From NCBI GenBank assembly GCA_944319935.1, contig CALUFM010000004.1, positions 112,591 through 176,590 of the forward strand: DNA of 64,000 nucleotides, given 5' to 3'. Position numbers and translations under genes: made by a program. This document shows positions 35,523 through 44,317 of the stretch, piece by piece. The notes below the pieces were generated by a model. It was not told the origin of the DNA. It did not search any database and saw only the letters and a list, made by a program, of their open reading frames with translations. The DNA comes from an uncultured Prevotella sp. Its GTDB lineage: Bacteria > Bacteroidota > Bacteroidia > Bacteroidales > Bacteroidaceae. Position 1 is the stretch's first letter. Each line of letters opens with the position of its first letter.

Positions 35523-36491
35523 ATGGAAAATAAAGTTGGAAAAGAAACGACGACAGGCCTCAGTAGGTTTACCGTCTACAAAGAGTCGGAGTTACGTTCA
35601 AGAGGTCACAGGTTCGCATCAATGAAAACAAACAGACCAATACAGAAGAACGCCCTTAACAAAAAGAAGAAGTCAATAAACAAGGCTGGAGTCTTATCGC
35701 CCTGTACTGTTGTCCCAGCCAGAAAATGCCTGTTGCAAGGCTTGGAAATTATAGACGAAGCAGGTATAGAAGTGACATCAGAGACTCCTGATTTGGATAA
35801 AATTCTTGTAATCGTCGATGGTGGGCACAGGTTTGAGGCGGTAAAGGAACTGAATCTTAAACGGTCTGAGAGTGACCGCATAGAATGCTACTTTACCCTG
35901 CCGTTCAACGATGATGTACCCGTCTACGAGCTGTTAAGGCAATCGAACATCGTGACGACACCCTGGGGCGGTTCCACTTACCTGTCAAGCCTCATAATGG
36001 CGAAAGACGAGGCGGCAAAGAACCAGATGTTGACATGGGTGGAGAGTATGTCCGGCATGAGCGGCGATACTGCTGCTTGGCAATGGGCTACATTGAAAAG
36101 GAAAGTCCCTACGAAGACACAGCTCATCAAGGCTTCAGGCGACGATGAAAAAGCGAAGGCGGCGTATTCCAAAATCAGCGACACGTCGAACTTCGAGGCA
36201 GGCAAGTGTCTGTACGAGGCTTTCAGGAAACACTTCAAGGCTGCGATATTGGGCTGCAAGTTCTTCCCTGAATGGGTCATTGAGAGGTTCGACGATCTTA
36301 AGGATGCCAAAGGCAAGAACGCGGCTGTTGAGACGCTCGTAAAGTTCGCTGAGAGTTTCAATCGTGACACTGTGGACGTAATCGAGGGGTTCAAGGGCGC
36401 AGACCGTGGCCGATTGGTGAAATCAAAACTGTCGGAACTGTACGCAGGGTTTGCTGGTACGGAAACGTTGTCAAAAACCGATGCCGAATGA
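35523..36491 (+). CDS. ParB/Srx-like domain protein
   Basis: 322 residues. The N-terminal part has a ParB-like pattern (VIVDGGHRFEAVKELNLKR, compare the DG.HR.EA motif), after an N terminus with several Lys-rich stretches. The C-terminal half is helical and unrecognised. Presumably DNA-binding and part of the replication or maintenance module. The stop overlaps the next gene's ATG (36488). Confidence 0.65.
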   Translation: MENKVGKETTTGLSRFTVYKESELRSRGHRFASMKTNRPIQKNALNKKKKSINKAGVLSPCTVVPARKCLLQGLEIIDEAGIEVTSETPDLDKILVIVDGGHRFEAVKELNLKRSESDRIECYFTLPFNDDVPVYELLRQSNIVTTPWGGSTYLSSLIMAKDEAAKNQMLTWVESMSGMSGDTAAWQWATLKRKVPTKTQLIKASGDDEKAKAAYSKISDTSNFEAGKCLYEAFRKHFKAAILGCKFFPEWVIERFDDLKDAKGKNAAVETLVKFAESFNRDTVDVIEGFKGADRGRLVKSKLSELYAGFAGTETLSKTDAE

Positions 36492-36814
36492 TGACTTACA
36501 ATGAGATTATGGAAGGCGGATTCACAGTCTGCCTTCCCCAACAGCCCAGGAACATCGATAACGGTGTCATCAACCGTCTTCGTGGCATCTTAAAGTGCCG
36601 CGACGGGAAAACCGTCATCCACGTCCGTCACGCCTCATGCTGGTTGACAAGGCACAAAGGCAACATCGTGGACTGCAACGGCGATTTGGTGACGACGCTC
36701 GACCCCGACATTGACATGAAACTTGTCGTGGACGAGGACATCAACCTGTATTTCGCCCTCAAGGACGAAGGGCTGCTGGATGACGTCTGTGTTTTTCTTG
36801 AAATAATGGATTAA
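36488..36814 (+). CDS. hypothetical small protein of the integrative element
   Basis: 108 residues, translationally coupled to the ParB-like gene (ATGATG overlap) and 4 bp before the helicase gene. Contains HVRHASCWLTRHKGNIVDCNGDLV and an acidic C terminus. No family recognised; likely an accessory of the replication module. Confidence 0.65.
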   Translation: MMTYNEIMEGGFTVCLPQQPRNIDNGVINRLRGILKCRDGKTVIHVRHASCWLTRHKGNIVDCNGDLVTTLDPDIDMKLVVDEDINLYFALKDEGLLDDVCVFLEIMD

Positions 36815-36818
36815 AGTT

Positions 36819-37976
36819 ATGGACACTATTGATACATTGAAACAGATTATCAACTCCATACATGCAAAGAAAGGGGCTTACACGGGCAAAAGTGCCGAAT
36901 ACCACCTGATTTGCAATGAAATATGCCGGTCGGCTTCCATGTCCGGTACTCCCCTGGCCTATTTCGACGGTTGGATGCACCTGTTTACAGGCACACATTG
37001 GGAGAAAATCGATGATTTCGAACTCAAGATTTTCCTGAAGTTCGCATACGCCAAGCTCTGCGGTGACAACGTGTCAGCATCACGGAAAGAGTTGGTGAAC
37101 GGGTTTGCCTCCCAGATGCCTTATACTGCGATGACGCTCAACTCGAGGCAGGTGCGTGGCAAGATAAATTTCATGAACGGAACGCTGGACTTGGCTTCGA
37201 TGCGGCTTGCACCCCACAACTGCAACGACTTCTTCAGGTACGTTCTTACATACGGCTATTCACCGACGGCGGATTGTCCCATGTTCAAGCGTTACCTGAG
37301 CGAGGTCGTCCCTGAGAAAGAGGCCCGTGAAGTCTTGGCGGAATATGTTGCGTGGCTGTTCCTCCCCTGGCTTAAACTGGAAAAGGTGCTGTTCCTTTAC
37401 GGCTTCGGATGCAACGGCAAGTCGGTTTTCGTAGACATCATCGAGGCTTTGGTCGGTAAGGACAATGTTTCACATGAGTCGTTGTCCGACCTTTGCGGGG
37501 AATACGGTGCAAACAGCAGGTCGAACCTTGCGGGAAAGCTGCTCAACACGTGTTCCGACGTTGCTCCGAACGCTTTTGCAGGCGACCTTTTCAAACGCAT
37601 AGCGAGCGGCGAGCCTATAAGCACCAAGATTCTCTATAAAGACGTGACCACACTTGCGGACTATGCCAAGATGATGTTCTGCCTTAACGAGCTGCCCAAA
37701 ACACGTGACAACTCCAACGGTTTTTACCGACGTTTCCTTATCGTACCGTTCAGGGTGCAGATACCCAAGAGCAGGATAGACCCTGACTTGCCACGTAAAA
37801 TAGTCGGCAACGAGCTGCCGGGCATAATGAACTGGGTGTTGCAGGGAGCGAAACGGTTGGCCAAGAACAGGAGGTTCACGGACTCACCGATGGTAGACGA
37901 AGCCCTTGAAGAATACAGAGGCAGGAATACGAAAAAGAAGTTCTCACTGATTCTTCCGGCGCGGTTCAGGAAATGA
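36819..37976 (+). CDS. D5-type superfamily 3 helicase (primase-helicase C-terminal part)
   Basis: 385 residues. A short D5_N-like region (about 60-180) precedes the SF3 helicase core: Walker A LYGFGCNGKSVF, KLLNTCSDV, and motif C MMFCLNELPKTRDNSNGFYRR. These proteins unwind the element's origin. No archaeo-eukaryotic primase domain is present N-terminal to it, so it is shorter than phage primase-helicases. Followed by hairpin GGGCTTG / CAAGCCC at 37984-38005. Confidence 0.88.
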   Translation: MDTIDTLKQIINSIHAKKGAYTGKSAEYHLICNEICRSASMSGTPLAYFDGWMHLFTGTHWEKIDDFELKIFLKFAYAKLCGDNVSASRKELVNGFASQMPYTAMTLNSRQVRGKINFMNGTLDLASMRLAPHNCNDFFRYVLTYGYSPTADCPMFKRYLSEVVPEKEAREVLAEYVAWLFLPWLKLEKVLFLYGFGCNGKSVFVDIIEALVGKDNVSHESLSDLCGEYGANSRSNLAGKLLNTCSDVAPNAFAGDLFKRIASGEPISTKILYKDVTTLADYAKMMFCLNELPKTRDNSNGFYRRFLIVPFRVQIPKSRIDPDLPRKIVGNELPGIMNWVLQGAKRLAKNRRFTDSPMVDEALEEYRGRNTKKKFSLILPARFRK

Positions 37977-38163
37977 CACAACCGGGCTTGCGGAAAATCA
38001 AGCCCAATAACAGCCTACAAAGATGAAAAAGAATAATTGTAGGGCGAGAATTAGGCCACCGCCATGTTCTTGCCAAGCTAATGCCGTGCCTTGAAAAATG
38101 TTGCAGCATGGCGTGTAAGTATTTTAAAATAAATAACATAAGTATTTTACAACTATAAAAACT

Positions 38164-38862
38164 ATGACAAAAAACAATTTAATAAAGCTGCACATTGACA
38201 GCTATACGGGTCAAGGCAGCACAACAAAATCAGGAAAGAACACGTTGCCAACCCAGCCGCAGGCATCATACGAGACGCTGTGTGACGCAATCTCGGAGTT
38301 TGACGACAACTTTGACATCTTGATGAACAATCTTATTAAAGACGTTAACAACAATCCTGGCAAATACAAAACGGGCAACTTCTACGGAAGTCCTACCTGT
38401 GGTTCTGGCGTGACGATTTTTCCTAATTTAAAATTGGGACATGGCTATACTGGACACATTGCTGCGTTATGGTCTAACCCAAACGGAACCATGGCCGCTA
38501 CTGTGTCAAAGAAATTCCGTCTCAATGGCAACAAGAAGCAGTACACAATAGTGGGTATTGAACCCCCATACGGCGGAAAGCCTGGTTTTGGAATTTTCAC
38601 GGACGGGTTCTTTAAGGAATATGCGTGTTCAACCGGGCTTGGCGAAGACGAGTTCATCTTTCATTCAAGCAGTAGCGGACTTCTTTCAGCACAAGGCGAA
38701 AATGTCAGGTGGATGATTGACAAAGGCTTATGTGCCGGGTATAAACTTGGATGTTTCTATTACTTCAACAAGTTCACGTCAAGTTTGATGTTCCCGTCAG
38801 GCAACCATACGAAAAAGGAGTTGAAGCAGCTCGAAAATGACATGTGGAACGTGACAATCTAA
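38164..38862 (+). CDS. unknown protein of the integrative element
   Basis: 232 residues, no signal peptide, not recognised. It has a Gly/Ser/aromatic-rich central part (TGNFYGSPTCGSGVTIFPN, GHGYTGHIAALWSNPNGTMAA, IEPPYGGKPGFGIFTDGFF) and a charged C terminus. It stands apart from the replication module by 187 bp, with its own terminator-like hairpin downstream, so it may be a separately expressed cargo gene. Confidence 0.65.
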   Translation: MTKNNLIKLHIDSYTGQGSTTKSGKNTLPTQPQASYETLCDAISEFDDNFDILMNNLIKDVNNNPGKYKTGNFYGSPTCGSGVTIFPNLKLGHGYTGHIAALWSNPNGTMAATVSKKFRLNGNKKQYTIVGIEPPYGGKPGFGIFTDGFFKEYACSTGLGEDEFIFHSSSSGLLSAQGENVRWMIDKGLCAGYKLGCFYYFNKFTSSLMFPSGNHTKKELKQLENDMWNVTI

Positions 38863-38878
38863 CCACATTACTCTCACC

Positions 38879-38918
38879 AAGCCTCGTCCTGTTTCCTTGG
38901 TGTTTCAGGGCGGGGCTT
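38879..38918 (+). terminator. terminator-like hairpin
   Basis: AAGCCTCGTCCTG (38879-38891) pairs with CAGGGCGGGGCTT (38906-38918) allowing G-U pairs, followed by a partly T-rich stretch. It ends the preceding unknown gene. AAAAGGC-family repeats follow (38930-39005). Confidence 0.55.
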
Positions 38919-39060
38919 CAATTCGCGGTCTTTTGCGTTGCGATTTACCGTCTTTCAGGCTTCAATTCACGGCCTTTTGCAATGCAATTTGGCACCTTTT
39001 GCGAAGCATAATAACCCAACAAAGTAAGTAACAAGTTAAAACTCTAACAATCAGGAAGTT

Positions 39061-40278
39061 ATGGCATCAGTAAGAATCATGTTCAGACCATCTACGGTTG
39101 AGGGAAAGGAAGGCACTTTGTATTTCCGTGTCATCCATGAGAGAGTGGCGAGGACTGTCTTTACCGACTGCCATGTTTTCCGTGACGAATGGGACGACGT
39201 AAGTTCATCTGTCATCATTGCAGGGACGAAGGAAAGGCGGGCTTACCTTGAACTGACGGCCTCAAAGCTGAAGTCCGACCAAGAGAGGCTTGACAGAATC
39301 ATTGCCGAAAAGGAGGTTTTAAAGGTGAAATTCACGGCCGACGATGTTGTCACGGAATACAGGAAGCAGCCTGAAAGTATGACATTCTCCACCTTCATAC
39401 GCTCGATGGCTGAAAAGAAGACGGCTGCAAAGAGGTACGGCACCGCCAAGACTTACCGTAACGCTCTAGCCAGCTTCTCCAACTTCAGGAACGGCGAGGA
39501 TGTCTCTTTCGACGCTCTTGACAAGGAGACAATCTGCCAATATGAAGCGTGGATGAAGGACAAGGGGCTGAAGTTGAACACCTCGTCGTGCTATCTCAGG
39601 ACTTTGAAGACACTGTATCTGAAGGCCGTTGACATGGGACTTACGGACGACAAGGACATTTTCAGCCGAGTGTTCACCGGTTTTGCTACCACAGCCAAAC
39701 GAGCCATAACAATCGAAGCAATAAGGAAAATCCTGAAGCTAAGGCTCAAAGACGGCTCCGCCCTCGCCTTCGCCCGTGACATGTTCATGCTGAGCTTTTA
39801 CCTGCAAGGCATCTCGTTCGTTGACATGGCTTACCTGAAGAAGACCGACATAAGGAACGGCGTGCTGCAATACTCCCGCAAGAAGACCGGCCAGGCAATC
39901 ACAATAAGCTGGGAAAGGGAGATGCAGGAAATCGTGGACGCTTATTCACACCTGGCGAAAGACACGCCTTACCTGCTGCCAATAATAAGGAAACGGGACG
40001 GGACGGAGCGCGAACAGTATGAGAAAACGGAGCATAACGTAAACCGGAATTTGAAGAAAATCGGCGTGATGGCGGGCCTGCACATCCCCCTGACGACATA
40101 CGTCAGCCGCCATTCGTGGGCTTCAATCATGCGCGACATGGGCAACGACATCTCCGTAATCAGCCGGGGACTGGGGCACGAAGACATCAAGACCACGCAA
40201 ATATACCTCTCGGCAATCGACAACTCCACCGTGATGAGGGCCAACAAGAGGCTCATCGGCAGGATAACGAAGCATTGA
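39061..40278 (+). CDS. tyrosine recombinase (site-specific integrase)
   Basis: 405 residues with N-terminal arm-binding region, SAM-like core-binding domain (FSTFIRSMAEKKTAAKRYGTAKTYRNALASF) and catalytic domain. Seen: TTYVSRHSWASIMRDMG (Arg/His box), RGLGHEDIKTTQIYLS (His box and nucleophile Tyr). The place where most Bacteroidetes integrases have RGM reads FYLQGISFVDMAYL, so the first catalytic Arg appears replaced by Gln, as in CTnDOT-type integrases, which also lack it. Last gene of the element, just upstream of the polysaccharide locus promoter. Confidence 0.9.
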   Translation: MASVRIMFRPSTVEGKEGTLYFRVIHERVARTVFTDCHVFRDEWDDVSSSVIIAGTKERRAYLELTASKLKSDQERLDRIIAEKEVLKVKFTADDVVTEYRKQPESMTFSTFIRSMAEKKTAAKRYGTAKTYRNALASFSNFRNGEDVSFDALDKETICQYEAWMKDKGLKLNTSSCYLRTLKTLYLKAVDMGLTDDKDIFSRVFTGFATTAKRAITIEAIRKILKLRLKDGSALAFARDMFMLSFYLQGISFVDMAYLKKTDIRNGVLQYSRKKTGQAITISWEREMQEIVDAYSHLAKDTPYLLPIIRKRDGTEREQYEKTEHNVNRNLKKIGVMAGLHIPLTTYVSRHSWASIMRDMGNDISVISRGLGHEDIKTTQIYLSAIDNSTVMRANKRLIGRITKH

Positions 40279-40331
40279 AACTGAAGGGAAAATGTTTGAC
40301 CAAAGTGGCAGTTTCATAAGTATGAAGCGGC

Positions 40332-40348
40332 GATTTGGGCGTAATGCG
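40332..40348. repeat. possible integrase arm site (right)
   Basis: GATTTGGGCGTAATGCG, matching 15 of 17 positions of GATTTTGGCGTGATGCG at 32772 in the same orientation. Confidence 0.4.
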
Positions 40349-40458
40349 CTTTAAATCAAAACGTTAGCTTTTCAGAAACAGGCGATTAGTCAAACATTTC
40401 GCGTTTTAGTCCAACAATGCGGACAAATTTTTTATCAAAAAAAGTCACGGCAAAACGC

Positions 40459-40486
40459 TTGAAATCCGCTGTTTTTCGTATCTTTG
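40459..40486 (+). promoter_or_regulatory. promoter of the polysaccharide locus
   Basis: TTG (40459-40461), 17-bp spacer, TATCTTTG (40479-40486). Transcription would start near 40493, giving a leader of about 370 nt before the UpxY start. Confidence 0.65.
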
Positions 40487-40862
40487 CACACGAGTGGAGG
40501 TTTTATACTTATAAAGCGGTGACAAATCTCCACCCAGAAAGAGACTTAATTGATAAAGGAATGCAATAATCTTGTGGTATGGAGAATGTAATGATGGAGC
40601 GTAAAACGTTCCGTGTTTCTTGCCACATAACAACGGTTGGCCGTCGCTGCTGAGTTTCGTCCGGGACGCCGCCGTTAAGCCTGAAAGATAATGCGATAAA
40701 GCCCAATGAAAAATTGTTGCTTTACACTGTCTGTTATCTTGAAAAGGTACTTGGGAACTTTCATGCGATTGTCATGAGAGGAACGTGGAGAATGTTCTTT
40801 CCGTTAAGTCCTGCCACTTCGTCCTGGATATAACCACGCCCTTTTACTTTCCTGACACACAA
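40487..40862 (+). promoter_or_regulatory. long 5' leader of the polysaccharide operon
   Basis: No standard gene. It contains a 24-codon frame starting ATGGAGAATGTAATGATGG at 40579, and palindromic bits such as GGAGCGTAAAACGTTCC. In Bacteroides, UpxY proteins act on the leader of their own operon to stop early termination, so this leader is the likely target. Confidence 0.45.
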
Positions 40863-42326
40863 ATGAAGGACAAGCTGAACAACGTAGACTACCGCTGGTA
40901 TATTGTCCGCACCAGGCCCCACCAGGAAAATATGATTGTGGAGCTTTTGGAAAGATATAAGGCGGAGAACAGCAACATCCTTGAAGTATATGCGCCGACA
41001 CATACCACGGTAGATATGGGTTTCAGCAAGGAAGCGAAGAAAGGCCCGCTCTTTTCAGGCTTCGTTTTCGTACTGGCAACACAAAAGGCGTTGACGGATT
41101 TCATAGGGCAATATTCCTTGGAAGGCGTAATCCAGTACAAGCGCAAGACAATGGACGGACGGAAGGCCACGGTGAGCGTAATCCCCGAAGAACAGATGAG
41201 GACGCTGAAGGACTACAACGAAAACTACCCCGACATGGCAATCCCCCTCGAAAGGCCTTACACCGATTACGCCTTCAATCCAAAGACCAACGAGCCGAAC
41301 GACATTGTGAAAGTAATAGACGGGCCTTTGGCAGGAACTGAAGGATACATCACGAAATTCAGGCGCGACAAGAGATTGGTTTATCACTTGAAAGGATTGG
41401 ACATGGCGGTCTCAATTCCCAACATCTGGAGCTTTCATGTTGTAAGGGTTCACAATGCAGAAGGAGACAAACAGACATTGGGCACGGTTAAGGAACGTGC
41501 TGTTGACTTGCTTATAGGCTTGATGCAAGGCTGCGGTTATGGAGGCAAGACGCTTCCGATGCTTTATGAGTTTGTCGATGAACTTACTTTCAAGCCCTCG
41601 TTGGTCGATTTCTGCAATAATCTGTATAAGAAAGGCTACATGGAGCTAAGCCAAAGGTTCGCCAAGCTCAATACAAAGGACGCCGAACTTATATTGAACC
41701 TTGTCCGTTACGAGAAAGACAATCCTGGATATGTGAAGTCAAATTGGCAGAAACTCGTAATCAGGCCGTTCCTCACTCCTACTTCAGGCGTTGAATTTAT
41801 TGAAGGGCAAGGCGAAGTACAGTTACAGCATAAATCCTTCACTGAGATAATAAGAAAGGTGGATATAACCGAGGAAGTGTATTATCCGAGCAAGGAAGAA
41901 GAAAGTACGGTTACTACTACTTATTACGCCCATATTGGAATAATACGAAACGAAAACAACAACACTTTCACTTTTTTTGCCAACTGGGATTATTTTCTCG
42001 ATGAATACTACCTTACAGCAGGAAAGGCGAACGAAAAATTGGTCGGAGGAGAGCAACAGAAAGACAAGCAGATTGACTCTTTCAGGAACTACTCACCTAC
42101 TTTATACAATGTGTTGACAGACGAAAGTTCAAAAGTCAAACCGATACAAAACTTTCAAATAGGCGAAGAAAGTCTCAACGTAATGGCTGTAATAAATGCT
42201 TCAAACGTTGAGGATGCAAAGGACGAGCTAATCAACACCTGCGTAAATATCTGCAAGGAAATAAACACCACGACCCATTTGGCAGTCTGGAGAAGGTATC
42301 TTAGGACGGTGTGGCTGCATATATAA
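40863..42326 (+). CDS. UpxY-type NusG-like antiterminator with long C-terminal extension
   Basis: 487 residues from MKDKLNNVDY (40863). Residues ~8-110 form the NusG N-terminal domain (RWYIVRTRPHQENMIVELL, GPLFSGFVFVLATQ). A KOW region follows (NDIVKVIDGPLAGTEGYITKF) and ends near residue 200. UpxY proteins let RNA polymerase read through capsule operons and are usually about 170-200 residues. Here another ~290 residues follow (ERAVDLLIGLMQGCGYGGKTLP... to WRRYLRTVWLHI) that I do not recognise. Confidence 0.85.
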   Translation: MKDKLNNVDYRWYIVRTRPHQENMIVELLERYKAENSNILEVYAPTHTTVDMGFSKEAKKGPLFSGFVFVLATQKALTDFIGQYSLEGVIQYKRKTMDGRKATVSVIPEEQMRTLKDYNENYPDMAIPLERPYTDYAFNPKTNEPNDIVKVIDGPLAGTEGYITKFRRDKRLVYHLKGLDMAVSIPNIWSFHVVRVHNAEGDKQTLGTVKERAVDLLIGLMQGCGYGGKTLPMLYEFVDELTFKPSLVDFCNNLYKKGYMELSQRFAKLNTKDAELILNLVRYEKDNPGYVKSNWQKLVIRPFLTPTSGVEFIEGQGEVQLQHKSFTEIIRKVDITEEVYYPSKEEESTVTTTYYAHIGIIRNENNNTFTFFANWDYFLDEYYLTAGKANEKLVGGEQQKDKQIDSFRNYSPTLYNVLTDESSKVKPIQNFQIGEESLNVMAVINASNVEDAKDELINTCVNICKEINTTTHLAVWRRYLRTVWLHI

Positions 42327-42367
42327 AAGGTGAGAAGGTGAAAAAGTGAGAAGGTGAGAAATAAACA

Positions 42368-43447
42368 ATGTACACGGAAAAGGAATTCAAGACAAGGTGG
42401 CAGGAACTTCATCACCCGACCATGAATGTAGACGGTGACGTCGCTTTTTATTACGGTGTTTACAGGCAGTTTCATGACATCGCAAAAGAAAGCGCAAATA
42501 ACATGAACGAAGACTGTCTGCTTCAACTTGTGATGTTTGTCGAGGATGCCGCCTCCGTAAGCTTTGATTCTTTTTACGAGATGCGATACAGAAGTGTCGG
42601 GAAAATGGCGTTTTATTGGTACGACAAGTTGGGAGTAGATCTAAAAGGCACGAACCTGCTTTACAACACCATTACAAAAGCAGTGGCAGACGCACCCGAA
42701 AGCAGCCTGGAACAGTGGATAAAGGAATGTGTGTTGTCGGGTGAATTTCAAAGGTTGAAAGATGTGTCGATGTTTTATGCCGTTCAAGACAAAACAATAG
42801 GAATGCTTTATCCCAACCTCAAATACAGGAAGGCGGCATTTCTTGAACTTGCAGACGGTGACAAGGAAAAAGCAAAAGAGATGCTTGAATCCTACTTGGC
42901 TTTCAACTGGCGCGACAAGGATGGCGGGACTTTGCTTTCAAGACTGGCGGAGTGCTTTGACATTATGAAGGATGGAAAGGAAGTGGCTGCAAATCTAAGG
43001 ACGGTACACCCCTTGCCCTTGGATTCATACCTGCCTTTGGAAATGAAGGACAACGGACGGACTGTGACAATAATGAAGAAGGACAACACCGTGCTTGATG
43101 TCATATTTCCTACTATCGTCTCAAAAAAGAAAGTTGATGAAATGTTCTTTGTCGGCCAACTTGTTTCTTATCTCGGAAAAACATACGTCAGCGGTCCTGT
43201 AGTCTGGTTGGATGCTTCGGAATTCGACTTATGGGACAGCGGCATTTTCTGGGACAGCATATACGAGGACGAGGAAGAAAGCTCAAGGCACGAGTATTTC
43301 ACCACCGCCTATGGAAAGAAATACACCCGCCATCAAGACCTTTACGGTGAATTTGAAACGGACGGGAACGGCTTTTACACTGACGAGCCGAACATCTTTG
43401 ACTTCCTTGATTGGCTTACACAAGAAAAAAGTCACTCAAAACAATAA
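42368..43447 (+). CDS. unknown protein in the regulatory head of the polysaccharide locus
   Basis: 359 residues, soluble, mostly helical in the first half (YRQFHDIAKESANNMNEDC, YRKAAFLELADGDKEKAKEMLESYLAF, tetratricopeptide-like) and strand-rich in the second (GRTVTIMKKDNTVLDVIF). Not recognised. It follows the UpxY-like gene by 41 bp, where Bacteroides loci usually carry the short UpxZ; it is not an obvious UpxZ. Confidence 0.65.
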   Translation: MYTEKEFKTRWQELHHPTMNVDGDVAFYYGVYRQFHDIAKESANNMNEDCLLQLVMFVEDAASVSFDSFYEMRYRSVGKMAFYWYDKLGVDLKGTNLLYNTITKAVADAPESSLEQWIKECVLSGEFQRLKDVSMFYAVQDKTIGMLYPNLKYRKAAFLELADGDKEKAKEMLESYLAFNWRDKDGGTLLSRLAECFDIMKDGKEVAANLRTVHPLPLDSYLPLEMKDNGRTVTIMKKDNTVLDVIFPTIVSKKKVDEMFFVGQLVSYLGKTYVSGPVVWLDASEFDLWDSGIFWDSIYEDEEESSRHEYFTTAYGKKYTRHQDLYGEFETDGNGFYTDEPNIFDFLDWLTQEKSHSKQ

Positions 43448-43480
43448 ACCGAAAGCCGTCAGATAAGCAACTACAAGCCA

Positions 43481-44284
43481 ATGATGCAAGCTGAAGAATC
43501 CGGTTTCATTTCATACTCCCGCTCGTTCGTCTTAAAAATGCAGGACGAGGGAAGATACGACGCAGCCAACAAGCTGAACATGTACCTTAGGAAGTTCATT
43601 ACCTTTCTTGGCAAGAACGAGATACCATTCAAGGATTTCGATGTTTTTCTGGTACGGAACTACAATACTTGGCTTGAAAACCAGAAGCTCGGACGCAACT
43701 CAATCTCGCTTTATATCCGCAACCTCAAAAGAATTTACCAGTTAGCTGTTGTAGATGGAGTAACAAATGAAAATCATCCATTTGAAGGCGTTGATGTAAG
43801 TTATCGTGTGAAGAAAGAGAAAAACAGGCTCACACCGAAGGAAGTGATACAGTTGCGCTATATGGACGTAAGCAATCTTCACCCATCCGTAATTTTCGCC
43901 CGTGACATTTTCCTATTCGCCATCTTCACAAATGGTATGACCGGCGGCGACCTGTTTTATCTCACCAAGGACAACATCAAAGGAGACTGCCTAACTTACA
44001 CATCCAAAGCAACAGGCAAGGAAGAAACCGTAACTTGGAACACTTACTTGCAGGAAATCGTAGACAAATATTCCCGTCCCGACACACAATATCTCTTTCC
44101 TGTCATCACATCCAAAGACCCGAAAGAACAATGGAGACAACATGATGCGGCAATCCATAACATCAACCGAAATCTGAAAAAGGTAGGTCAAATAATCGGT
44201 ACTTCCTTTCCATTGACCTTGACTGTCGCCCATCATACTTGGAAGAGCGTGACAAAAGGGCTGAATGTCGTGGATTTGTTATGA
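43481..44284 (+). CDS. truncated tyrosine recombinase lacking catalytic residues
   Basis: 267 residues (ATGs at 43481 and 43484). It has the core-binding domain (ANKLNMYLRKFITFLGKNEIPFKDFDV, LGRNSISLYIRNLKRIYQLAV) and the first part of the catalytic domain, clearly homologous to the integrase at 39061 (QEIVDKYS, HNINRNLKKVGQIIG). The first Arg site reads NGMTGGDLF, the Arg box reads AHHTW where ARHTW is expected, and the protein stops before the LGH...Y segment. It cannot be a normal recombinase. The reading frame is otherwise clean. Confidence 0.75.
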   Translation: MMQAEESGFISYSRSFVLKMQDEGRYDAANKLNMYLRKFITFLGKNEIPFKDFDVFLVRNYNTWLENQKLGRNSISLYIRNLKRIYQLAVVDGVTNENHPFEGVDVSYRVKKEKNRLTPKEVIQLRYMDVSNLHPSVIFARDIFLFAIFTNGMTGGDLFYLTKDNIKGDCLTYTSKATGKEETVTWNTYLQEIVDKYSRPDTQYLFPVITSKDPKEQWRQHDAAIHNINRNLKKVGQIIGTSFPLTLTVAHHTWKSVTKGLNVVDLL

Positions 44285-44317
44285 ACAATATAAATGAGAA
44301 CATAAATAACAGAAATT

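Larger units (their letters stand above)
32707..40490. mobile_element. putative small integrative element next to tRNA-Leu
   Basis: Starts after a tRNA 3' end and ends just past a tyrosine integrase. Between them are an excisionase-like HTH, a ParB-like protein, an SF3 helicase and unknown proteins, a gene set like that of phage satellites or small integrative elements. Related 17-bp sequences (32772 and 40332) lie near both ends in direct orientation. I could not find a duplicated tRNA 3' end, so the borders are approximate. Confidence 0.5.

Noticed and set aside
40279..40490. attR copy of the tRNA-Leu 3' end
   Set aside because: No stretch similar to the T arm or acceptor end of the tRNA was found here, so the element border is left approximate.
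40300..40860. Invertible promoter upstream of the polysaccharide locus
   Set aside because: No pair of inverted repeats flanks the promoter at 40459-40486; the sequence shows a fixed promoter.
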